Positions 16,208-25,200 of a stretch of 64,000 nucleotides of DNA are shown piece after piece (position 1 is the first letter of the stretch; the number at the start of each line of letters is the position of its first letter). The notes under the pieces were generated by a model that was not told the DNA's origin, made no database searches, and saw only the letters and a program-made list of their open reading frames with translations. The stretch is from Candidatus Obscuribacterales bacterium (GTDB lineage Bacteria; Cyanobacteriota; Vampirovibrionia; Obscuribacterales; Obscuribacteraceae). The stretch lies in contig JAIETZ010000005.1 in NCBI GenBank assembly GCA_019744775.1, positions 124,001-188,000 of the forward strand, given 5' to 3'. The translations under genes and the position numbers were made by a program.

Positions 16208-17639
16208 ATTTTGTTTGATTCTTCTTCTGATGATGATACTCATGGCTCCTGCTGCAAGAAGCCAGAATCCCTGCAGATGCCAGGCTCTCAGTACATCGGC
16301 GTCATCGAGAATCGGTTCTTATGCACCCATTGTGGCAATCGTTAATGCAAATACGGACATGCAATTGGTCGAATCTAGACTTACAAAATTTGGTGCAAGT
16401 TATGAAGCAGGACCATGTGACGTAAAGGATTGCATAAGCTATAAGGTTTTAGGCATAAGAGTGCCTAAAGAGAAGATTCAGGACATGCTAAATGCTCTAT
16501 CAAAAGACTCGACATTTGCAGGTGCGCAATTAAATACACTCTCGTCGTACTATTTTTGCGCAGGTGCTGCTACGACAGCCACTGCCAATGACCCATACTA
16601 TCCTCAGCAATGGAATCTCAAATACATGAATATTCCCAAAGCTTGGGCGGCGCGTGCGCCGGTGAGTTTGTTTCCCTGTGATGTCGCTGTTCTGGATACT
16701 TTTGTTTTTCCTCAATTGAACTTGGAGTTGAAAAATAGTTTCGACCCAGCAGGCGATCATTTTAGGACCGCTGAGCTAAATAGCTACTCGGACAATCACT
16801 CGCTCTTTCATGGCACTCGAATTAGTAGTATCGTAGCGGCAGAAGCCAATAACCGTAATGGAATTGCCGGCGTAACCAAGCCAATATCGGGTGGAACAAA
16901 CTCCAAAGTACTGGCGATTAGTATTGGGAATTCTGACTTCTCGGTCATCGCTGGACTATGCAGGCTATTAGCCTCTGGGAAGAAGGTGGCTGTTATCGGG
17001 GTAGCACCAGAAGCTCCCAACACATTACTTTCTAGTCCAATTGTGGCTAAGCTCTTGAGGCAATACCGCAATCAAGGTGGATTGCTGTTTGCCCCCGCCG
17101 GAAACTGGGGACAGGCACTTGGTGGACAACTGGATAATTCACTTATCCTCGTTGCAGCTGTGGACAAATTAGGTAAACCGCTTTCTGTCAATAACGCTAA
17201 ATCAAACTATGGTGCCCCAGTCTGGTTTGCAGCGCCTGGAGAAGACGTTTTGGCCATTGGTAGTAACCCGGAAATTGCTGGAATGCGTGGCACTTCACCT
17301 GCTGCTGCCATGATGGCGGGAGTGGCTAGTTTAGTCTGGTCAGTCTATCCCACTTTGTCGAACTATGATGTTCTAGAAATACTTAGACGCTCAACTTCAG
17401 GACAAAATACTGGTGTGCTTGGGTTCGGTGTGCCTGACGCTAACAAAGCTATCGCAGAGACAGTTAAATTGCGTAAGGCGGCAACGAGTACTCTTAGGCA
17501 GGTAACTCCGCAAACCCAAGTGTCCCCTACCCTCAATGTGGCACCTATTCCCCAGAGATCGGCTCCTGTCCCAAAAGCGCCCGAATCTCTTATCCCGTCG
17601 CCATCTAGGACTCCTGTCGCACCGAATCCTACGAGATAG
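16179..17639 (+). CDS. Secreted subtilisin-like serine protease (S8)
   Basis: A 486-aa exported endopeptidase. A signal peptide (LILLLMMILMAPAARSQ, about residues 12-30) is followed by a pro-region and the S8 domain. The catalytic triad is Asp173 (VAVLDTF), His211 (HGT) and Ser373 (GTSPAAAM), with the oxyanion Asn in APAGNWG. The tail is rich in Pro and Thr. The ATG at 16179 is preferred: GAAGG lies 8 nt upstream and the same ATG is conserved in the duplicated leader. It may process surface proteins such as the giant proteins downstream; that is inference. Confidence 0.88.
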   Translation: MKNYRLYHGTFCLILLLMMILMAPAARSQNPCRCQALSTSASSRIGSYAPIVAIVNANTDMQLVESRLTKFGASYEAGPCDVKDCISYKVLGIRVPKEKIQDMLNALSKDSTFAGAQLNTLSSYYFCAGAATTATANDPYYPQQWNLKYMNIPKAWAARAPVSLFPCDVAVLDTFVFPQLNLELKNSFDPAGDHFRTAELNSYSDNHSLFHGTRISSIVAAEANNRNGIAGVTKPISGGTNSKVLAISIGNSDFSVIAGLCRLLASGKKVAVIGVAPEAPNTLLSSPIVAKLLRQYRNQGGLLFAPAGNWGQALGGQLDNSLILVAAVDKLGKPLSVNNAKSNYGAPVWFAAPGEDVLAIGSNPEIAGMRGTSPAAAMMAGVASLVWSVYPTLSNYDVLEILRRSTSGQNTGVLGFGVPDANKAIAETVKLRKAATSTLRQVTPQTQVSPTLNVAPIPQRSAPVPKAPESLIPSPSRTPVAPNPTR

Positions 17640-17644
17640 CCTCA

Positions 17645-17803
17645 CAATTACGCCGCACCTCCAACGAGCTGACCTATCGCCAACGATTAACTTAACGCGA
17701 ATCGTCAAGCCGAACTTACTTCTGTTCGCCACTGCCTGCTGCAGTTACGTCCTAGCTAAACTATCAACTGGAAGTTTTATCAGGATGGTCTTTAATGTGA
17801 AAT
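17645..17803 (+). pseudogene. Relic of an outer-membrane-like protein gene
   Basis: Encodes PHLQRADLSPTINLTRIVKPNLLLF, then a one-base shift, LQLRPS, a stop and FYQDG. The intact paralogs at 33070 and 35453 read PHLQQADLLPAINLTQIVKPN, LQLRSH and YYFQGA at the same place. It is a fragment of about 45 codons of a third family member, just before the second copy of the duplicated leader. Confidence 0.78.
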
Positions 17804-17930
17804 AGCTCTGTACAGACTGACTTAACACGTCATTGTTGTTAAAAGCCGTTAATCAAGGGGTATAAATCCCCTACACCGCAGCATTTTGAAGGCAACGTCG
17901 ATGAAAAAATACAGATTGTACCACGGTAAC
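17766..17930 (+). repeat. Duplicated promoter/leader block, copy 2
   Basis: Partner of 16041-16207. Substitutions are scattered and there is a small deletion next to the -10 box. Confidence 0.85.
17836..17866 (+). promoter_or_regulatory. Promoter of the TadG-like gene
   Basis: TTGTTA (17836-17841), a 19-bp spacer and TATAAA (17861-17866), in the same arrangement as the subtilase promoter. The -10 box lies between AGGGG and CCCCT. Confidence 0.55.
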
Positions 17931-20900
17931 ACCCTAGCGCTCACAGTCGCATTGGTCGGCATAGCTGTCGTAGCCGTAACTATTTTCATTTTGTACTACA
18001 TCCAGACGCTAGGAGCCCATAAACAGGCTCAAAATGCCATTGATGCCGCAGCTCTACAGGCGGCAAAAGACATCGGTGAAATTTATATAGATACAAATGA
18101 GGGTAGCCACTTCGGACCGGTAGGCGTTAGCGACAATTTGCCACCCGGTAACGACACCAATAAAAGACCCATCGTAGGCATCAATACCTTAATGGCAACA
18201 ATTAGATTGGATGCTCTCATCGCCGAGCAACTTGGAAGCTCAACAATGCTTGTTTTGGCAAGAGAAGACTACGAAAAGGCAAGAAGCACTTCATTTAAAT
18301 TGCAGCAAAAGATCATCCGTGCGTGCGCCGGTGAAGTCGCTAAAGATCGCAATGGACATGAGATAAACATTCAAGCAAATGCCACGAAAGTCTACGACGA
18401 CAACCCGGTAAAACTGGGAAAAGGGAAACGCTCAGGCAGTCTCATGATTCACCCAGGAATTCTACAGCCAAACAAAACCTACAATTCTACAGGCACTCCA
18501 ATTCCCCAACCCGCCAACCTTGCACGCCTAGCCTCCGGGCACAAATATTCTGCCAACGGCATAGATTTCTATGCGGCCGGAGTTGAAATAAAGGACAATT
18601 TTGCTAATGACGGCGGTAACGACTGGTCCTTTAAATTCGTACCACTATCTCAACAGTCGGCCACGTTAATTGAGTCCGATCTTTGGCAAGGCATTTCCGC
18701 AGCGGATAATTTGGTTCCAACGCTGGTAAAAGTAGAGGCAGACCAAGAGATTAATCCGATAGCTGACACCAGATCGGAAGAGGAAAAGAAGGAGAACAAG
18801 ACACAAAAGTTGCGCTCATCGGCCACGGCTCTGTGTGCTTTCTATGGCGCTCTACCATCTACTGACGGTGCCCTGAAGGTGTCCTTCCCTCAGACTAAGC
18901 CGCCATCCGGATACAACATAGACTTTACCTCTGTCCAATCAATAATGACCTCTGGTGGGTCAGGCGGTAAAACAAATCAAATTATGCTCAGAAAACTGGC
19001 AGCAGATCCCTCGTTTAATTCTGTGCATACAGCTAAAGATTTGGGTACTGCCAGTAACTATTTAGGCACCGCCGGTGGAGGTAAGGGGTGGAATGATGAG
19101 GATCACGGTTATTGGGTAACGGCAATTGGCGGAGCATTTCCTGATGAGCCTGGTTCCTCCATAGGTGAGCCCAAGCATTTTCACTCACGAACTGAAGATA
19201 ATCCCAGCGTTGTCTTATCATTTTTGGTCTATGACTGGCTGAAATGCATGTACGTCAAACCAAATATCAGCGAGGTGGTGAAAGCATTACAAACACCGCT
19301 TACAGGCTCCAGTGTCGCTACGAGTATGTTCAGCGATGGTTTTCCTCAACCCGCTTACGCTGAAATCAATACCAAGTTACCAGTTACTTTCGCCATAGCT
19401 AATGTGCCGAGTTCAGGGGAAGGCGACCCACGAAACTGGAATAACTATTCCAAAGACCCTGAAGGATATCGACGTCAGTTTGCCAATGTCTTTGGCTATG
19501 TCCCTGCCGATATCACCTTGCCGGCTTCGTCTCTCGTTGTCTCTATCGACAACAATAAGGTAGTTACAACCAACGGACAACCACCAGATACTCTTACGGA
19601 TCTGTACAATGCCGTCACAAGCATGAACGATTATTCCGCACAAACACTTCTGGCTTCAGAGAAAGTTCAACAACACTGTATCCTGGAAATTAATAGAACA
19701 GAAAAATTCATTGTAGACAACGTTGACAACAAAACCGGGCAGCCGCTCAATCCTAGCATGATACCGACACTGCAAGAGGCGGCTCGACAGCATGAGTCCG
19801 CAGTGATGATTTATGGAAGAGCCCTTATTGTTATGCAAAACGCTAAATTCGGACTGCAAATGTCGTATGCACTTTTAAATGACCGCAAGATGCTTACCAG
19901 TTTTGGGGCAACCAGAATAAGTGACCGAACATTTGAACTTATGCCGGGCTATCTTTACGTACCAACTCGGGCAGCAACCGAGATGGAGATTTCAGGAACC
20001 GGTAAAATCAGTACCGGGCAAGACACGTCCGCTGGTGTCTGTGACTGGGCTGCTGCACCGAGTGATGATGAAAAGGAGACCTTGCAGTTTTTTGTACAAG
20101 CAAAAAACACAAAGGTTAGCTACAATCGCGAAAGCTTCCAATTACTGGCACCGGCATTCGCTGCTTCAAGTATTCCACCTAAAGATGCCAACATTTATTC
20201 TTTTGCCTTACAAGCAGACGGAAAAATACATTTAGTGCATCAGACTGAGCCAACCGCCGGCGTCAATATTCTTGAAGGGCAGGTTGGCTATCAAAATACA
20301 GCCTCACTAATTACCAATGCCGGCAACAATGTCAAATTGAAATGGAATTGTGTAGCACGAGACAATGTGACCAATGTAAATGGAGACTATTTCCGAAATT
20401 TGGCGGCACCGGTAAATAATGTAGTTCCCCGCTTTTCGGATAAGCCCCTTGTTTGTGAGTGGTCATTACGTTGTCCGGCCCCGGATTGCCTTGATGAACT
20501 TGGAAAACCTAGGGTAATTCAGATAATTCATGGGTCTCCAACTGGATTCGCGACTGGCTCAACTTTTACTATGTCCAACATTAAGCACACTACTGATGCT
20601 GCCGGCAATGTTCGATTCACCTATGAGAAGGGAGCCGTAAAAGAGGAAATGAAATTCTTTGATAACCAGGCTGACTGGTCCGACGCTTGGAATAAAGCAA
20701 ATTACGGCAATATTTCCGGAACAACAACAAATACCTTGAAACAAAAAGGGAACGTGACTACAGTAGCGGGATTATCATCATTTTATCGCGCTGCCAACGG
20801 GTATATGACCGGCAACTTCACTGCCTACCTGGAGGATTCCACAAATAAATCAAACTATTTTGAAGCTTTTGCCAGAGGTATGGCTAGTTTAAACGTCAAC

Positions 20901-21053
20901 GACGGATACCTGAAGGAGGTCAATTCAACACTAGCAGAAAAAGGGATTACGTCATCGGAGGATATAGTTTTGAAGTCATTAGTCTACAGTGCGTGGGTAT
21001 TTTATACACAAGATGAAAATGGCTGTGTAAAGCTTTACAGTTTTGCCAGTTGA
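17901..21053 (+). CDS. Large TadG-like envelope protein (1050 aa)
   Basis: The N-terminus has one membrane segment (LALTVALVGIAVVAVTIFILYYI, residues about 12-35), then AHKQAQNAIDAAALQAAKDIG. That is the pattern of the TadG/TadE-like pilus-assembly family, in which the membrane helix is followed by QNAxDAAALAxA. The remaining 950 or so residues are extracytoplasmic, without a domain I can name. Cysteines (CDW, CPAPDCLDELG) occur late. It is far longer than a usual TadG. ATG 17901 is chosen by analogy with the duplicated leader. No other tad genes are in the window. Confidence 0.7.
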   Translation: MKKYRLYHGNTLALTVALVGIAVVAVTIFILYYIQTLGAHKQAQNAIDAAALQAAKDIGEIYIDTNEGSHFGPVGVSDNLPPGNDTNKRPIVGINTLMATIRLDALIAEQLGSSTMLVLAREDYEKARSTSFKLQQKIIRACAGEVAKDRNGHEINIQANATKVYDDNPVKLGKGKRSGSLMIHPGILQPNKTYNSTGTPIPQPANLARLASGHKYSANGIDFYAAGVEIKDNFANDGGNDWSFKFVPLSQQSATLIESDLWQGISAADNLVPTLVKVEADQEINPIADTRSEEEKKENKTQKLRSSATALCAFYGALPSTDGALKVSFPQTKPPSGYNIDFTSVQSIMTSGGSGGKTNQIMLRKLAADPSFNSVHTAKDLGTASNYLGTAGGGKGWNDEDHGYWVTAIGGAFPDEPGSSIGEPKHFHSRTEDNPSVVLSFLVYDWLKCMYVKPNISEVVKALQTPLTGSSVATSMFSDGFPQPAYAEINTKLPVTFAIANVPSSGEGDPRNWNNYSKDPEGYRRQFANVFGYVPADITLPASSLVVSIDNNKVVTTNGQPPDTLTDLYNAVTSMNDYSAQTLLASEKVQQHCILEINRTEKFIVDNVDNKTGQPLNPSMIPTLQEAARQHESAVMIYGRALIVMQNAKFGLQMSYALLNDRKMLTSFGATRISDRTFELMPGYLYVPTRAATEMEISGTGKISTGQDTSAGVCDWAAAPSDDEKETLQFFVQAKNTKVSYNRESFQLLAPAFAASSIPPKDANIYSFALQADGKIHLVHQTEPTAGVNILEGQVGYQNTASLITNAGNNVKLKWNCVARDNVTNVNGDYFRNLAAPVNNVVPRFSDKPLVCEWSLRCPAPDCLDELGKPRVIQIIHGSPTGFATGSTFTMSNIKHTTDAAGNVRFTYEKGAVKEEMKFFDNQADWSDAWNKANYGNISGTTTNTLKQKGNVTTVAGLSSFYRAANGYMTGNFTAYLEDSTNKSNYFEAFARGMASLNVNDGYLKEVNSTLAEKGITSSEDIVLKSLVYSAWVFYTQDENGCVKLYSFAS

Positions 21054-21078
21054 TTCACCTCACGACAAGTAATGAACT

Positions 21079-21140
21079 AAGCAAGAGCTTGAGCAAATGG
21101 ACCGATTGGACTTACACCAGCGCGATCAGCTTCTGCTACA
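21079..21140 (-). pseudogene. Relic of a DUF6159 gene C-terminus
   Basis: The minus strand reads VAEADRAGVSPIGPFAQALA and a stop; the intact gene at 48013-49032 ends VAEAERIRVRPPGPLAQALA. The fragment lies between the TadG-like gene and the second XRE regulator. Confidence 0.72.
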
Positions 21141-21149
21141 GATACCAGT

Positions 21150-22055
21150 CTAAATCGCAACGGCATCAACCGGTTTTGCTGAATACTGTTCGCACCGAGC
21201 AAAAACTATCGAGTAAAAGACCGGCTCGCTCTCGCTTTCATTGGCATAGAAAGAGACGTCTGCCGATTCACGTAGCTTTCTCATGAGATCCTGGATACGT
21301 CTGAATATGATTTTGCGTGATTCCGCCGACGCCGACATAACGCTCAGGATAAGGACAGAATCCTTGAGTTGAGGGTTACGTGGTTGTACATATTGCGCAA
21401 GACTCCGGTCGGTTTCATGCTTGAGTATTTTCAAGCCAAGCTCGTGATGACTGAAGCAGATAGACGGCTTCATTCTCACAATTGTACCTTCACCTTCCGT
21501 CTTCAATAAAGATATCCGAGAAAGCTGATCGACAACGCTTTGAGCAGAAACGGCAATTTTGTTTTTTTGAATTATCTTTTCAATATCGGCAAGATTTGCC
21601 TTCGCAACCGAATAGACAAACCAAATAATCGGCATCAATTCAAAATGCTCTGCCAAATATTCACAAGCTTCGTTGGAAGGAAAAAATACCTGTGAGTCCA
21701 AAGACCGCATCACAGCGGCTTGATATTGTTGTTTTAGTAACTTTCTTTCCTTATCGGTATGAGGACTCTCAAGACTAGAAAGCGTCACGAAAAAGTCCAT
21801 GAACTCTTCTGGAAGGTAGTCCCTGAGTAAATTGCAGTAAAACGCTCTGGCATCAGCTTGAAGCGCTTCGCAAAGTTCCTTAGCCGAATCAATGCTTATC
21901 TTGCGATTTCCGCTTTCTAAATGCCTGTAGTGGACATTGCTCATCGCCAGAGGGTATCTGCGCAAATACTCGTTGATATTCGAGAATCCTCTGGATAGCC
22001 TCAACTCCCGAAGGAAGTTCCCAAAAGAATTTTGTGCCGCCTCATTGGTACTCAT
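21150..22055 (-). CDS. XRE-family regulator with DUF4423-like C-terminal domain (copy 2)
   Basis: A 301-aa paralog of the 13735-14616 regulator. Residues about 10-70 form the helix-turn-helix (FGNFLRELRLSRGFSNINEYLRRYP, HYRHLESGNRKISIDSAKELCEAL). The C-terminal domain ends with RKLRESADVSFYANE and EPVFYSIVFA, a DUF4423-like ending also seen in the relic at 14613. It diverges from the first giant protein gene and could regulate it across the shared 244-bp gap; that is inference. Confidence 0.76.
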   Translation of the reverse strand: MSTNEAAQNSFGNFLRELRLSRGFSNINEYLRRYPLAMSNVHYRHLESGNRKISIDSAKELCEALQADARAFYCNLLRDYLPEEFMDFFVTLSSLESPHTDKERKLLKQQYQAAVMRSLDSQVFFPSNEACEYLAEHFELMPIIWFVYSVAKANLADIEKIIQKNKIAVSAQSVVDQLSRISLLKTEGEGTIVRMKPSICFSHHELGLKILKHETDRSLAQYVQPRNPQLKDSVLILSVMSASAESRKIIFRRIQDLMRKLRESADVSFYANESESEPVFYSIVFARCEQYSAKPVDAVAI

Positions 22056-22299
22056 GGCTCAATATTATAGACGCTAGACCTGGACTCGCTTTGTAAGCAA
22101 TTTGCATAGTCGTTAGCAAGCTGGTTACAAACTGACTTAATTGCCGAAAATACTAACCAGACAACATTTTTAATGATTATCATCGCGAATATCTTATAAA
22201 GTTAATGGGTATAAGAAGGTTGTAGTGGATGTGCGGCTTTAGCTGTAGGTTTCGGTTTGGCTGGCGAACTTGACCTTTTAGCCTCCAGGGGAGATTTCG
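22056..22299. promoter_or_regulatory. Divergent control region upstream of giant protein A
   Basis: A 244-bp A+T-rich gap between regulator copy 2 and giant A. It must hold both promoters. AGGGGAGA lies 6 nt before the giant A ATG. I see no clear -35/-10 pair that stands out from the A+T-rich background. Confidence 0.5.
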
Positions 22300-25200
22300 A
22301 TGCTTCGTCAGCGCTTTTTTGCGTCCTTATCGCTCATTCTATTTGCGTTTACTAGTTACGTGCCCATAGCACGGGCACAAGACGCTTCTGCGGCAGCACC
22401 AGCAGAAACTCAACACCATTGCCACGGCGGCGGTGGCTGGGGCGGCCAGACTAACGTCAATTTGGACTTGGGCTCAACGGCGGCAACCGTTACTGCGCCA
22501 GCTTGCGCCTCAACTCCTGTAAACATCAATATGGGCGGTGCAATGACAGCAATCGCCCCTGGTAGCCAGGTAACCCCGGCTCAAATGGTAGCTATTCAAC
22601 AAGTCATGCGGACAGGCAACCAGACCCTCATGCTCAACGCCATGGGCGCCGCCGAATCAGGCACCATGATGCTGGGCGCCAGAATGAGCCAGGTAATTAG
22701 CAGCCTGACAATTCCGCAAGGTGTTACTGTTTTGCAAAACGTAGCTCAATCAGGCGGTCTTAGCCTGGTAGGCAATTTGGTCAATTCCGGCAATCTATAT
22801 GCTTTTACATCCAACCCGGCAGTAACAGCTGCAACCTACGCAGCCCAAAACATCACCAATAACCAGAATGCTGTCTTGTCGACGCTGCTACCGGCTGCCT
22901 TACAGGCTAGTCTCAATCCAGCACTGACAAGTCTTACGCTCAATCTGACCGCAATAAACAATATCGTAAACGCAGGCACAATAACCAGCTCTGCCAACTT
23001 AAATCTCTACGCAGGTGGCTCAATTGTGAATGCCCTACCTGCAGGCGTTACTGGAATGAATCCAGTTATGCAGGCAATGCAGTCTTTGTCGCTAACTGCG
23101 CTATCCGGCTCAATTCAGAATGCCGGAGTTATGGCAGCTAATCTTGGCAATATCAATGTTCAAACAGCTCAAACTGCCAATCTTGCTTTGAACAACGTAA
23201 ACGGCGTTATGCAGGCAATGAACGGTGCGATTAACATCCGCGACAGCTTGTCATCAGCCAAGGTGAACAGTGAGTTGACTGGTGGTGATTTCATTGCGAA
23301 ACAACTAAATGTGTTTTCCGGCAATGGCATAGCCAATATATACGCAAACAATATAAGCGGGTTGGTAAATATTACCGCCGGCGAAGCTCATGTTAATACC
23401 GTTAGTGAAAATCTCGCTCTTGGTTCAATGAACCTCTCAGGTGATCCAACATTCTTCAACTCCGGCGATATCCAAATTACAGGCAACATCACAGTTGGCG
23501 AGAAGTTGGCAATCATTGCCGGTGGTGACATATATATCCCAAATGGATCAGTTGTAACGAAGATAGCTGCGCAAACCACGAATTCCGGCTTCGATATCAA
23601 TATTATTGCCGGAGCTAATATCACAAGCGGCAACGGTCCCAGCTCAACACTTTCCGGCACTCCGCCATCAGGAGGTGCGACAAGCATAGTCACTATTGAC
23701 GGTGCATCAGCCAGTGGCGGCGACATCGATTTTTCTGCGGCTCCAGGTCTTGAAATTAATACCCAGGGCGCTTCATTTGGTCCGGGCGGCAACATAACCT
23801 TGGCCGCTTATGAAGGCACTGGTGGGGGTGGCGGACACGTCATAGTACCTGGATGGCTACGTTCAAATGGCAGTACAACAGCTGGTGACATAACTGTAAT
23901 AGCCGGAACAACTTCAACTGCTCCAATTACTGTTCAGTCAGGAGCCAGCGTTAGCGATGCAGTTCTATTGGGCGCAATCAGCACCCAAAATTCAGGCGGT
24001 GGTGGCTTTGTGCTCATTGCGACCGGTCAGCCAGTTAGTTCAACAGGAGCTCCGATTCAATTCAACACAGATGGAAGCACAGTAAATAATGCCAGGATTA
24101 TGGCACCCACTGCGCATAACGCTACAAACATCCGCTTTCAAGGTTCCGTCGTACCTGAGTCTATACTGGCAGTCACGGGCGGAAATATAGTCATAACCAC
24201 ATCAGGCAGCATTTCCAATTTCAGTGCTTCGGCAATAGCTCTTGCTGCTGGAGGAAATATCAGTTTAGGTGGATATCTAGATACGCAGTCTTCTCCAATT
24301 ACCGTGGTCGCAGGCGGCAATATTCAAACTACCGCTCAAATTAGCATCGAAACAACACCCAACTCAGCTCCCGCTTCTCAGAATGGACATATAAGACTGA
24401 TTGCCGGGGCTAATTTCTTTACGGATAATTCAAACGCAATCAATATTACCGGCGGTTCGGGAACCGGCGGTAATATTACACTTCAAGTTGGCACTAGTCT
24501 TCTTACTGATCGCAACGGCTTCAGTGGGAATGCTGGAGACATTACTTTGATTGCATATTCCAATGGTGCCACCGGCGGGATAATTTCTCTTCCTGGATTT
24601 GGTTCACCAGCTTCGGTAATTTCCACAGGCGCTGCGGGCACTGGCATTAATGGTGACATCACTGTAATTGCCGGCTCCAACAGCACTTCGACAACAATCT
24701 CATCTTCACCTGGATGCGTCTTCTGCATTACCTACCCATCATTTTGGACAAGTGGAGGCACTGGTGGCAACGGTAACGTAACAGTAGCTTCCGCCGTTCC
24801 GGAAATTATTTGTCCTGGTTGCACGAACAACTATTACACAATTGCCGCTAATGGTGTAAGCACTGGATATTTCACGGCCGGTAATTTACTGGCGGGTGAC
24901 ATTGCAATCAACCCGATAACCACCGGCTCTAATAGTTTGGTTCAAATATACTCAACAGGATCAATAAATGTAGCAAGTGGTCCTGTAACTGCTTGTGCAG
25001 GATGCGCTCTTGTGGGTGGATCGCCAGCTTCGATAATCACGAATTGTTCAGGCTGCACAGTGGTTAACAACACCAACATCCCTTCATCGGCAATTGCAGC
25101 CATCAATGCCGCCGGTGCCTTTACGCTAACAATCATTAGCGCTGCAGACGGCAACATCACACTAGGTTCCGGCTCCGCTCTCAATATATTTGCACCAAAT

